A stretch of DNA of 33,790 nt from a virus. Under the pieces are notes generated by a model. It was not told the DNA's origin. It did no database searches and saw nothing but the letters and a program-made list of their open reading frames with translations. The DNA lies in IMG/VR virus record IMGVR_UViG_3300025133_000373, positions 1-33,790 of that record. One strand, written 5' to 3'. The position numbers were made by a program, and so were the translations under genes. Positions 5,441-11,414 of the stretch are shown piece after piece. Within the stretch, counting starts at the first letter, position 1. The number at the start of each line of letters is the position of its first letter.

Positions 5441-6444
5441 AGATAGAACACGAAGTAGTGGGTAGATGGTTAGATGTTCTAGTAACGTTGGGTGTAGACA
5501 GGAGGTACTTAGTAAACAAACATGGCAAGTGTCCTTTCTGTGGAGGTAATGATAGATATAGATTTGACAATAAAAATGGCAATGGTACTTTCTTTTGTAA
5601 CCATTGTGGCGCAGGTGATGGATTTAAATTCCTTAAAAAGATGTTCAACTGGGATTTTAAGAAATCAGTAACTGAAATAAAACAAATAATAGGAGATTGT
5701 AAGGTAGTAGTTATGAAAAAAAGAGATCCAAGAATAGCATTAAAGAAAATTGCAAACATGGCACAGCCAATTAAACACGATTCTGATTTAATACAGTATT
5801 TTAGTAACCGTGGAATAACATCATGTCCAGACTCATTAAAGGAGGCTCAATTATATTACTTTGAGGATGGAGTAAAGACTGGTCCATTCCCGACATTAGT
5901 ATCGTTAATCACTGATTCTACTGGTAAAGGTGTTTCGTATCATTTAACTTATACACATAGACAACACAAGCTTAAATGTTCAGCACCTAAAAAGATAATG
6001 ACTCCAGTAACTACAATGAAAGGATCGTATGTTGAGTTGTATCCAATGGAAGAGCATATTTGTGTAGCAGAAGGAATTGAAACTGCATTAGCTGTGAGAG
6101 ATTTAACTGGCTTACCTGTAATATCCGCTTTAAACGCTCAAAACCTTGCAGGCTTACTCTTACCTGATTTAGTAAAGAAAGTCGAAATTTGGGGTGATAA
6201 TGACGCTTCTTACTGTGGACAGAGAGCTTCTTATGCTCTAGCAGAGCAATTAACACGCAAAGGAGTGGAAGTTATAGTACATATTCCACCTGTTCCAGGA
6301 AAAGACTGGTTAGATACGCTGAATGAAACTCAGGATGATATTTACAAGGATTGGCAAAAGACAGCAGAGCCAAAAGATGTAAATGCAGTAAAGGAATTAG
6401 TAAAAACTTTTAATAGTAAGATGATTTTTGGAGAACCAGCATGA
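5437..6444 (+). CDS. Primase with zinc finger and Toprim domain (P4-type, no helicase domain)
   Basis: 335 aa. An N-terminal zinc ribbon CPFCGGNDRYRF...CNHCGAGDG (C32, C35, C54, C57) matches the P4/T7-type primase finger that reads template triplets. The Toprim core follows: VAEGIETALA (E212, E215), SALNAQNL, and WGDNDAS (D254, D256), with PGKDWLD near 288-293. It would make RNA primers. T7 gp4-type proteins carry a helicase after this point; here the protein ends at 335, and unwinding is presumably left to the SF2 protein upstream or to host DnaB. Its ends overlap both neighbours by 4 bases. Confidence 0.8.
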   Translation: MKIEHEVVGRWLDVLVTLGVDRRYLVNKHGKCPFCGGNDRYRFDNKNGNGTFFCNHCGAGDGFKFLKKMFNWDFKKSVTEIKQIIGDCKVVVMKKRDPRIALKKIANMAQPIKHDSDLIQYFSNRGITSCPDSLKEAQLYYFEDGVKTGPFPTLVSLITDSTGKGVSYHLTYTHRQHKLKCSAPKKIMTPVTTMKGSYVELYPMEEHICVAEGIETALAVRDLTGLPVISALNAQNLAGLLLPDLVKKVEIWGDNDASYCGQRASYALAEQLTRKGVEVIVHIPPVPGKDWLDTLNETQDDIYKDWQKTAEPKDVNAVKELVKTFNSKMIFGEPA

Positions 6445-6782
6445 GTGAAGACTTTAAAGAACAAAAACAACACGAAATTAGAGAAAAGTGGGCGAAATAT
6501 GCTAGTGCTAAGGCAGAACATGCTTATTTAGAGCATTATCGTAAGTCATTACTTGCTATACTACAAAAAGAGTATATGAAATCTGGTCATACAACTGTTG
6601 CAGCACAAGAGCGTGAAGCAAGAGCAGATGATAGATATATAGAAGTTTTAGAAGGTATTAAAGTAGCAGTAGAACAAGAGGAGGCAATGCGTGGGGAGTG
6701 TAAGATGGCGGAATGGCAATTTGAAGGATGGAAAGCAAGGGTCTATGCAGATCAACGTGAGGCAAAGCGATATGGCTACTAA
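6441..6782 (+). CDS. Helical phage protein of unknown function
   Basis: A 113-aa, charged, almost wholly helical protein (KEQKQHEIREKWAKYASAKA at the start; AEWQFEGWKARVYADQREAK near the end) with coiled-coil character and no enzymatic motif. Similar helical proteins recur beside phage recombination nucleases. It overlaps the primase by 4 bases and the next gene by 11, so it is part of the same translationally coupled replication unit. Probably an accessory or structural partner of the neighbouring nucleases; that is context only. Confidence 0.6.
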   Translation: MSEDFKEQKQHEIREKWAKYASAKAEHAYLEHYRKSLLAILQKEYMKSGHTTVAAQEREARADDRYIEVLEGIKVAVEQEEAMRGECKMAEWQFEGWKARVYADQREAKRYGY

Positions 6783-7074
6783 ACTAGAGAAGGAGTACAT
6801 GAATAGAGTGGCAAACTTAGGTTGTATTTGTTGTCATATACTAGGCTTCCCAGAGTCTCCAGCAGAAATACACCACATTCGTACTGGTGTAGGTATAGGA
6901 CAAAGATCGTCAAACTACGATGTTATCCCATTATGTCATACTCACCACAGAACTGGTGATTGGGGTACTGCTTATCATAAGGGTTCAACTGCTTTTGAAA
7001 AACAATATGGTACTGAATTAGAGCTATTAGAAATTGTAAAGGAGGCTTTAAATGGGCAAGATGCAGAGAACTAA
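6772..7074 (+). CDS. Ref-like HNH recombination nuclease
   Basis: 100 aa from the ATG at 6772 (GAGG upstream; the protein then begins MATKLEKEYMNRVANLGC, as Ref-family members do; the in-frame ATG at 6799 with AAGGAG only three bases away is the alternative). Key features are GCICC (17-21), EIHHIRTG (32-39), and IPLCHTHHRTGDWGTAYHKG with the C-terminal HNH-type His cluster. P1 Ref is a RecA-dependent nuclease that cuts D-loops. With the annealing protein and exonuclease, this suggests recombination-dependent replication. It overlaps the next gene by 23 bases. Confidence 0.75.
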   Translation: MATKLEKEYMNRVANLGCICCHILGFPESPAEIHHIRTGVGIGQRSSNYDVIPLCHTHHRTGDWGTAYHKGSTAFEKQYGTELELLEIVKEALNGQDAEN

Positions 7075-7438
7075 AGGTCAAGTGGGCGAGAGAGAGTTTG
7101 CTAAACTAATTTTCACTAACCTTGGTATAGAATGTAAGCGTAGAGTTGAGCAGACCAGAGATAGTGGTCATGATTTAGATTTGATGGACTATGCTATCGA
7201 AGTTAAACGAGCAAAGAAGACTAATTTAAGCGGTTGGTGGAAGCAGACTGTTGAAAATGCGGTTGTAGCCAACAAGATACCTTTGCTTGCTTATAGGATT
7301 GATAACCAGAAATGGCAAGTGGTAATGAGTTTCCGTCATACTCTGAACAGTTTTGCTGATGCAGACATGAACGATCTGGAAAAGACCATTACATTCAGAG
7401 CAGACGGTTGGTTTGCTTATGTTAAGACTAGATTATAA
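7052..7438 (+). CDS. Holliday-junction-resolvase-like PD-(D/E)xK nuclease
   Basis: 128 aa with AAAGGAGG six bases before the ATG. Active-site pattern: KGQVGEREFAKLI (Glu13/15), DSGHDLDL (Asp41, Asp43) and AIEVKRAK (Glu50-x-Lys52), followed by the NAVVANKIPLLAYRI helix-strand unit. This fits archaeal Hjc-like and phage resolvases that cleave branched recombination intermediates before packaging. It is last in the plus-strand replication operon; its stop is 7 bases from the stop of the convergent HTH gene, with no obvious terminator between them. Confidence 0.7.
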   Translation: MGKMQRTKGQVGEREFAKLIFTNLGIECKRRVEQTRDSGHDLDLMDYAIEVKRAKKTNLSGWWKQTVENAVVANKIPLLAYRIDNQKWQVVMSFRHTLNSFADADMNDLEKTITFRADGWFAYVKTRL

Positions 7439-7439
7439 A

Positions 7440-7457
7440 TTCGGCTACCTTTGCAGT
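7440..7457. repeat. 18-bp direct repeat, copy 1
   Basis: TTCGGCTACCTTTGCAGT is identical to 10475-10492. Here it holds the last codons and stop of the HTH gene; there it holds the first codons of another minus-strand gene in a different frame. It looks like a recombination scar. Confidence 0.6.
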
Positions 7458-7627
7458 TTAGATATTTTTCCCCTTAAATAGGGGATTACCCAATGAGGTA
7501 CGTTTCTATCCGAACGCCAAGAAAACACAGTTTTTTCACTACGTTTGACTAGTTTGGCGACTTCCTTTGAAGTTAGTTCTTCCTTTGCCATAATATTAAT
7601 TAGTTTTTGTCGATTATTTATGTTCAT
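7445..7627 (-). CDS. Small helix-turn-helix DNA-binding protein
   Basis: 60 aa. The segment EELTSKEVAKLVKRSEKTVFSWRS (about 16-39) is a clear helix-turn-helix with the recognition helix SEKTVFSWRS, resembling Cro/YdaS-type and MerR-like small regulators. The tail is basic (LRGKISKLQR), with the last residues coming from an 18-bp repeat. It is last in the minus-strand small-gene cluster. A GNRA hairpin lies between AGGAG and the ATG. It is a candidate binder of the TTTAC-N4-GTAAA palindromes at 3369 and 12277, as inference only. Confidence 0.65.
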   Translation of the reverse strand: MNINNRQKLINIMAKEELTSKEVAKLVKRSEKTVFSWRSDRNVPHWVIPYLRGKISKLQR

Positions 7628-7633
7628 AATAAA

Positions 7634-7654
7634 GGGGCTTTCGCCCCAACTCCT
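7634..7654 (-). promoter_or_regulatory. Hairpin between ribosome site and start codon of the HTH gene
   Basis: Minus strand: AGGAGTT (7654-7648), then GGGGC-GAAA-GCCCC (7647-7634), then TTTATT and the ATG at 7627. The 5-bp GC stem with a GAAA (GNRA) loop would be very stable. Looping it out leaves 8 bases between AGGAG and ATG, normal spacing. It could therefore be a folded ribosome site; alternatively the hairpin plus TTTATT is a weak terminator. Confidence 0.45.
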
Positions 7655-7745
7655 ATTTTTTAAAGTGTAAGCAAACTGGTAAAGCCACCAGTCCGATAAG
7701 AAATGCTATTGTAAGCACAGTAAAAGCACATATTAAAAATTCCAT
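7653..7745 (-). CDS. 30-aa single-TM peptide
   Basis: Encodes MEFLICAFTVLTIAFLIGLV, then ALPVCLHFKK. Almost the whole chain is one hydrophobic helix with a basic C-terminus, consistent with an inner-membrane peptide. ATGGAGCGC gives GGAG 8 bases before the start, and the start overlaps the previous stop (TAATG). Its TAG stop lies inside the AGGAG of the HTH gene. No family recognised; the coupled layout makes it likely to be translated. Confidence 0.55.
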   Translation of the reverse strand: MEFLICAFTVLTIAFLIGLVALPVCLHFKK

Positions 7746-7909
7746 TATTTGCGCTCCATAAGTAAATTACTATGCTCTCGTCCAAAGTTCTCTAACAGTT
7801 CGGCTAGTTGCCCCTTGGATAAGGTTTCAAGATACTTAATAAGAAAATACTCTGCCTGGTACTGGTTTGCGCTTGTGTACTCTAGCCACGCCTCTTCTGT
7901 CTTAGTCAT
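7745..7909 (-). CDS. 54-aa helical protein
   Basis: Begins MTKTEEAWLEYTSANQYQAE and ends NFGREHSNLLMERK. It is mostly amphipathic helix, moderately acidic, and has no known motif. Its start overlaps the winged-helix gene stop by 4 bases (ATGA) and its stop overlaps the 30-aa gene start by one base. Such tight chaining supports a real gene. Function unknown. Confidence 0.55.
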   Translation of the reverse strand: MTKTEEAWLEYTSANQYQAEYFLIKYLETLSKGQLAELLENFGREHSNLLMERK

Positions 7910-8181
7910 AAAACCACCGTTATCATTTTCTCACGACCATCAGCACTAAGCGTTATTTTAACTAAATCATAAGAGATTAGCGTATTAACTGCTCTCTTAA
8001 TCGTTGAAAAGCTTACATTGTTAAAATACCTATGTCGCATAATTTTGGCTCTAGTCGTTGGCGCTACACTAGCAAGGCATAGAATGTCAAACTCTACGTT
8101 GCTAATACCAGGCTCGATTTTTTGTTTTAAGTTTCGTATATAGACAAGTCGTATCCACGACTCTTTTAACTTATTATCCAT
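7906..8181 (-). CDS. MarR-like winged-helix DNA-binding protein
   Basis: 91 aa from the ATG at 8181, preferred over 8196 because GGAG lies 7 bases before it. Helices NVEFDILCLASVAP and TRAKIMRHRYFNN lead to the recognition helix SFSTIKRAVNTLISYDLV and the wing KITLSADGREKMITVV: a MarR-type winged helix. It may regulate phage or host transcription. It shares the distal end of the minus cluster with the HTH gene. The ribosome site is inside the preceding 26-aa ORF. Confidence 0.65.
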   Translation of the reverse strand: MDNKLKESWIRLVYIRNLKQKIEPGISNVEFDILCLASVAPTTRAKIMRHRYFNNVSFSTIKRAVNTLISYDLVKITLSADGREKMITVVL

Positions 8182-8254
8182 CTTCATTCTCCACAATCAT
8201 ATAAAGCAACCAGGCTTGGTATAGTATTGATAATCCTAATAATATCTCAAACAT
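8174..8254 (-). CDS. 26-aa single-TM peptide
   Basis: Encodes MFEILLGLSILYQAWLLYMI then VENEDG: one membrane helix and a short acidic tail. AGAGGAGG lies 6 bases upstream, one of the strongest ribosome sites in the region. The start overlaps the preceding stop (ATGA) and the end overlaps the winged-helix gene start by 8 bases. Probably translated despite its size; function unknown. Confidence 0.55.
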   Translation of the reverse strand: MFEILLGLSILYQAWLLYMIVENEDG

Positions 8255-8487
8255 CACACGCCTCCTCTTGGCACTATTTCCATTTCTGTGTCGCTTGTCC
8301 AAAAAGCACCACTACTATTCCCCTCATCATCAGCACTTGCCATAATCCAAGTACCATCAGTAAAGAAAATAATAGGCGCTGAGTGCGACCAATCTAGTTC
8401 TTCCATTTCATCTACATCTGTGTATCTGATATGGCTAACTACTTTGCCTTTAAATATCTTAGTGGTATCACCGCTCCAATCTCTCAT
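8254..8487 (-). CDS. 77-aa phage protein of unknown function
   Basis: Beta-rich with the segment APIIFFTDGTWIMASADDEGNSSGAFWTS (about 38-66). Strand-turn-strand pieces of the type L.FTDGT...ASDDEGN.PG are common in small phage proteins. GAGGAGGAAGT precedes the ATG, and the gene overlaps both neighbours by ATGA or TGATG. It ends RGGV, encoded by the next gene's ribosome site. Acidic overall; no catalytic motif. Confidence 0.6.
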   Translation of the reverse strand: MRDWSGDTTKIFKGKVVSHIRYTDVDEMEELDWSHSAPIIFFTDGTWIMASADDEGNSSGAFWTSDTEMEIVPRGGV

Positions 8488-8672
8488 ACTTCCTCCTCGT
8501 GCATACGTTCGTTACTATCCCAATCACCATCAACTTGTATTTCAACCCACTTAATTAGCTGACGTAATCTAAGAATTAAATCACTAGCTTCTTTAGGGTA
8601 AGGTACTTCAGTTGTATCTATGAAAGTCATAGCATCACATACAGTATCCATTGCTTCATCATTAGTTATCAT
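8484..8672 (-). CDS. 62-aa acidic helical protein
   Basis: Two predicted helices (EAMDTVCDAMTFI and KEASDLILRLRQLIKWVEIQ) and an acidic tail ending MHEEEV, where the EEEV codons double as the ribosome site GAGGAGGAAGT of the next gene. AGGAGGAAGT precedes its own start. No family recognised. Confidence 0.55.
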   Translation of the reverse strand: MITNDEAMDTVCDAMTFIDTTEVPYPKEASDLILRLRQLIKWVEIQVDGDWDSNERMHEEEV

Positions 8673-8683
8673 ACTTCCTCCTA

Positions 8684-8860
8684 TTAATATTCAAATGTAT
8701 CTAATGGTTTGTTGTTACTCCCTTGGTCTAGATTTTCGTAGAAGTCTTTTATTGACTCCCATACAGTAACCAAACCCTCTCCGATGATCAACACCTTGTT
8801 GTTATCGTTTACTTGCACAAGGTAATTACCTCCGCCAGTATTTATTTTTTCTGTGGTCAT
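8684..8860 (-). CDS. 58-aa protein of unknown function
   Basis: Begins MTTEKINTGGGNYLVQVNDN and ends NKPLDTFEY. Beta-hairpin-like first half (YLVQVNDNNKVLIIG) followed by a helix (VWESIKDFYENL). The first 12 coding bases and the ribosome site are part of a 24-bp exact repeat shared with the preceding gene's start. The start overlaps that gene's stop by ATGA. Function unknown. Confidence 0.55.
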   Translation of the reverse strand: MTTEKINTGGGNYLVQVNDNNKVLIIGEGLVTVWESIKDFYENLDQGSNNKPLDTFEY

Positions 8861-8870
8861 ACGTCCTCCT
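8847..8870. repeat. 24-bp direct repeat of a gene start, copy 1
   Basis: Identical to 9071-9094. It spans the ribosome site (GGAGGACGT), the ATG and the first codons (MTTE) of a small minus-strand gene, so two successive genes share one start cassette. Confidence 0.7.
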
Positions 8871-9084
8871 CTAAATCTTCCACAGTAGAACCAGCATTCA
8901 TAATACCGTTTTCAATTGCCTCATCTAGGGCATCATCAATATTATATTTCACCATATCCTTAAAATAATCATATTGCTTGTCATAGTACAGTGCCAGTAT
9001 GTTATACATATCAGCACTATCAGTATAATATTGTGCTAGTTTATCGGTTAGACTCTCTCTAGTCATTTTATTTTCTGTGGTCAT
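8857..9084 (-). CDS. 75-aa strongly acidic protein
   Basis: Starts MTTENKMTRESLTDKLAQYY and ends STVEDLEEDV. By hand count 18 Asp/Glu against 6 Lys/Arg, with many Tyr in the middle (YNILALYYDKQYDYF). Likely helical. The EEDV end is coded by the next gene's ribosome site. Such acidity is seen in DNA-mimic and anti-defence phage proteins, but no specific family is recognised. Confidence 0.55.
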   Translation of the reverse strand: MTTENKMTRESLTDKLAQYYTDSADMYNILALYYDKQYDYFKDMVKYNIDDALDEAIENGIMNAGSTVEDLEEDV

Positions 9085-9094
9085 ACGTCCTCCT
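9071..9094. repeat. 24-bp direct repeat of a gene start, copy 2
   Basis: Exact partner of 8847-8870; contains the ribosome site and first codons of the gene starting at 9084. Confidence 0.7.
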
Positions 9095-9287
9095 TTGGAT
9101 ATTGAAACTCATTTACACGCTCCATATATAAATCTGAGCGGTATCCAATTTCAGCAGTTGATATTTGTATTTCCATATCTAATACCCTTATAAATATAGA
9201 ACCGTCCATCTCATATGCATCTATACCTCCATCTTTAAAATAGGCTAATACATTTGTTCGTTCTAATAAATCATCATTTAGCATCAT
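9081..9287 (-). CDS. 68-aa acidic protein
   Basis: MMLNDDLLERTNVLAYFKDG..., with alternating strands around SIFIRVLDMEIQISTAEI (about 30-47) suggesting a small alpha/beta fold. Ends YPKEDV, the last codons being the next gene's ribosome site. GAGGAGGAAGT lies before the start. No family recognised. Confidence 0.55.
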   Translation of the reverse strand: MMLNDDLLERTNVLAYFKDGGIDAYEMDGSIFIRVLDMEIQISTAEIGYRSDLYMERVNEFQYPKEDV

Positions 9288-9487
9288 ACTTCCTCCTCTA
9301 ATGGTAAGCCTTTAGCTGTTACTTGTTCGCAGTCATAAACCGTACAACCACCCCAAGACATACCAGTGCTCCAAGTATCTTCATAAGCTTCTTGTTTTGC
9401 TAGTTCCCTAGCTTCCTCCTCAGTGTCAGCTTCAATCCTAGTTCTGTAGACCGTTTCTACATCTAATGCTATATTCCAGTGTTTCAT
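9284..9487 (-). CDS. 67-aa small alpha/beta phage protein
   Basis: A strand WNIALDVETVYRTRIEA is followed by the helix DTEEEARELAKQEAYED, the pattern (beta strand, then EAdteEEAxexA) of many small phage and plasmid proteins including DpnD/PcfM-like ones. A Trp/Gly/Cys-rich patch follows (TGMSWGGCTVYDCEQV). Ends LEEEV through the shared ribosome-site cassette. AAGGAGA lies 7 bases before the ATG. Role unknown. Confidence 0.55.
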   Translation of the reverse strand: MKHWNIALDVETVYRTRIEADTEEEARELAKQEAYEDTWSTGMSWGGCTVYDCEQVTAKGLPLEEEV

Positions 9488-9723
9488 TTTTCATTCTCCT
9501 TTATGTATTTATTCATAGCTTCAAAGGACTCCTCTTCAGATATTATTTCCTTATCAACCCAGGCAATTGTTTCACGAATTTCGTTATCTACACTCTCGTA
9601 GTATTTATTATTAATTAATTCAATAATGTTTAACCATCGTTCCTGCATATCTAGACTGTCCTCCCTTTCAGTAACTGCTAAGTAGTCTTCATAATCCCAT
9701 TCAAAATTTAATGTTGTTTTCAT
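9484..9723 (-). CDS. 79-aa acidic helical protein
   Basis: Begins MKTTLNFEWDYEDYLAVTER and ends NKYIKENEK. Roughly 22 acidic against 9 basic residues by hand count, and mostly helical. It overlaps the following gene by ATGA and starts 1 base after the preceding stop. No motif recognised. Confidence 0.55.
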   Translation of the reverse strand: MKTTLNFEWDYEDYLAVTEREDSLDMQERWLNIIELINNKYYESVDNEIRETIAWVDKEIISEEESFEAMNKYIKENEK

Positions 9724-9724
9724 T

Positions 9725-9889
9725 TTATTTCTTCCTTTGTTCTAGTTCGTCTTCCGACATAAAGTTTACTTGTATTGTATCCCCATCATCAGTTGTGAAT
9801 GACCAGTCAAACGATAGGTTCATATACACTACGTCCTTAAACTCCTCTAAGTCATACTCAGTGATAGGTATGTTGATTTCCTTAATCAT
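9725..9889 (-). CDS. 54-aa acidic protein
   Basis: MIKEINIPITEYDLEEFKDV is followed by a beta-rich middle (VYMNLSFDWSFTTDDGDTIQ) and a charged end EDELEQRKK. About 14 acidic and 5 basic residues. GAGGAG lies 9 bases before the ATG, and the start overlaps the preceding stop by ATGA. Function unknown; it joins the neighbouring genes without a gap. Confidence 0.55.
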   Translation of the reverse strand: MIKEINIPITEYDLEEFKDVVYMNLSFDWSFTTDDGDTIQVNFMSEDELEQRKK

Positions 9890-10227
9890 AAGAATTTACT
9901 CCTCATGTGTTCATCTACTGCAATACCGAAAGCACGACTACTGGTTAAGTTGTCTAATTTGTCCTCAACATCGTCTAGTACCTCGTCTTTTAAGTAGCTA
10001 ACTTGCTCGTCAACTTCGTTTTCTATTCTTGTTCTAATATCTTTAAAGCCTGCCAAGTCCAGTAATAACTGCTTAACGTCTATATTGTTATTAAGCAATG
10101 TTATTAATTCTGCTCTAATAGGATTACTTTTGTAATTATCCAGTTGGTGCGTTAATACATCAATAGTATGTTCCAGTTTTTCAATACGCTTCATTGCGTC
10201 CTCGTCTTGTTCGTTAAATTGCTCCAT
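9886..10227 (-). CDS. 113-aa acidic coiled-coil protein
   Basis: Nearly all helix: MKRIEKLEHTIDVLTHQLDN is a classic coiled coil, and a second helical block contains NEVDEQVSYLKDEVLDDVED. Strongly acidic. AAAGGAG lies 8 bases before the ATG. It may form oligomers or act as a scaffold or inhibitor; no family recognised. Confidence 0.55.
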   Translation of the reverse strand: MEQFNEQDEDAMKRIEKLEHTIDVLTHQLDNYKSNPIRAELITLLNNNIDVKQLLLDLAGFKDIRTRIENEVDEQVSYLKDEVLDDVEDKLDNLTSSRAFGIAVDEHMRSKFL

Positions 10228-10246
10228 AGCATTTACTCCTTTATTG

Positions 10247-10495
10247 TTATAAAAAAAACTCTACTGCGTCTTTGCTTGACCCAGTACAGATACCACCATC
10301 AATCTCCACAAAGGCAAATATTTCACCTACCTTTGTAGTTATTAATTCCTCACGATATACCCCAATTTCCCACGACTCGTCATCACGCTGGAATATGCGA
10401 TATAAAATATCATCAATTTCAAATGCCACTATCTCGACTTCATCAAGTATAAGCGCATAAGTTTTAATTAAGTTTTCGGCTACCTTTGCAGTCAT
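10247..10495 (-). CDS. 82-aa acidic beta-rich protein
   Basis: Begins MTAKVAENLIKTYALILDEV, then alternating strands (EIVAFEIDDILYRIFQRDD, SWEIGVYREELITTKVGEIF, AFVEIDGGIC). Its first codons lie in an 18-bp sequence repeated at the end of the HTH gene 3 kb away. TAGGA precedes the ATG by 9-10 bases. A terminator-like hairpin lies just upstream, so it may be expressed less than the genes before it. Function unknown. Confidence 0.55.
   Translation of the reverse strand: MTAKVAENLIKTYALILDEVEIVAFEIDDILYRIFQRDDESWEIGVYREELITTKVGEIFAFVEIDGGICTGSSKDAVEFFL
10475..10492. repeat. 18-bp direct repeat, copy 2
   Basis: Identical to 7440-7457; here it encodes residues 2-7 (TAKVAE) of the 82-aa protein. 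Confidence 0.6.
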
Positions 10496-10530
10496 TATAT
10501 TTTTGTCCTATTTATTAAAAAAAATTCACG

Positions 10531-10556
10531 ATTAAAAGCCTAGCATTTGCCAGGCT
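10531..10556 (-). terminator. Intrinsic terminator inside the minus-strand cluster
   Basis: Minus strand: AGCCTGGC-AAAT-GCTAGGCT (one G-T pair) followed by TTTTAAT. It lies 17 bases after the stop of the 81-aa gene and would split the cluster into a strongly and a more weakly transcribed part. The T-run is short, so termination may be partial. Confidence 0.6.
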
Positions 10557-10572
10557 CTCAATGATTAATTTT

Positions 10573-10818
10573 CTATTGGTCAATAGACGCAATAACGTCT
10601 ATAAATTCGTTGGTGTACTTTGACTCGACATCTGTAGAAACGTACTTTGTGCGCCAGTCTTTTCCCCAGATATGTTTAAAATATTCTGGAGCATCACAAT
10701 CCTCCTCCAAGTAGTAAAAACGTTTATTTTGCCTAGAATAGTTTGACGGCTTAAAACCTTGCATGTCTGAGCGTTTAACGCGCAAATACCCGTGCGTTGG
10801 TGTGCTAATCCACTCCAT
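10573..10818 (-). CDS. 81-aa phage protein of the THGYL...YYLEEDCDA type
   Basis: Starts MEWISTPTHGYLRVKRSDM and contains RFYYLEEDCDAPEYFKHIWG (about 33-52). This Trp-x-Ser-Thr-Pro-x-His-Gly-Tyr-Leu opening with a YLEEDCDA block recurs in small phage and conjugative-element proteins of unknown function. The start overlaps the previous stop (TAATG). A hairpin terminator follows. The recurring motif makes it a real gene; its job is unknown. Confidence 0.65.
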   Translation of the reverse strand: MEWISTPTHGYLRVKRSDMQGFKPSNYSRQNKRFYYLEEDCDAPEYFKHIWGKDWRTKYVSTDVESKYTNEFIDVIASIDQ

Positions 10819-11414
10819 TATGCTACCTCCTCAAACTCTTTAACCAGTTCAGCCAGTACGTCAGATCTATCATAACCTACAACATCTAAGTCAATGTAAC
10901 CCGTGTTGGTTTTTGCGCTACATCTTATATATTCATCATTAATACGACTGGTGCAAGAAAACTCCATGCTCTCGACTATTATATAAAAGTCATGAAATTG
11001 CTCGTTAAATATCTCGTGTAGTTCATGCTCGTCATTAAGTAAGCAATAAGCCGTGTCAGTGTAATTCCCTCTCACATCTCCGAACCTATGAAATTTAACA
11101 GCTAAAACAATGCCCTCGCCTTGCGCTGGTGTATATATTCTATAATCAAAATCGTTCGAAATCATACCCCCCCAGTTATAAGAATTGTCAGCGTGTTTAT
11201 AGTCTAGATTTTCAATATCGTCAACACTTTCAACTTCTAATAAAGCGCATACCCTATTATTAGTAATTTCACAATCTCCCAGCGCGTCCACTAGTTCAAG
11301 TATATCGACTGTAATATCGTCCTCGCTTCGTGCTGGTAAAACTTGCGATTGCCCGAAAATATCAACCGTTGCGCCTCTCAGTTCTATTAAATCTCTTTTA
11401 ATATCTTTTATCAT
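10818..11414 (-). CDS. 198-aa protein of unknown function
   Basis: The largest protein of the minus cluster, starting at 11414 because GGAG lies 7 bases before that ATG (an in-frame ATG at 11456 has no site). Helical N-terminus MIKDIKRDLIELRGATVDIF, then a beta-rich acidic body with YNWGGMISNDFDYRIYT and GIVLAVKFHRFGDVRGNYTD. It ends SDVLAELVKEFEEVA. Several Cys but no metal motif. No family recognised; position next to the cluster promoter suggests early expression. Confidence 0.6.
   Translation of the reverse strand: MIKDIKRDLIELRGATVDIFGQSQVLPARSEDDITVDILELVDALGDCEITNNRVCALLEVESVDDIENLDYKHADNSYNWGGMISNDFDYRIYTPAQGEGIVLAVKFHRFGDVRGNYTDTAYCLLNDEHELHEIFNEQFHDFYIIVESMEFSCTSRINDEYIRCSAKTNTGYIDLDVVGYDRSDVLAELVKEFEEVA

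Noticed and set aside
7469-7485. TCCCC/GGGGA hairpin in the HTH gene as a bidirectional terminator for the convergent operons
   Set aside because: The T-run lies before the stem on the plus strand and an A-run follows it on the minus strand, so neither direction has terminator order; it is also coding.
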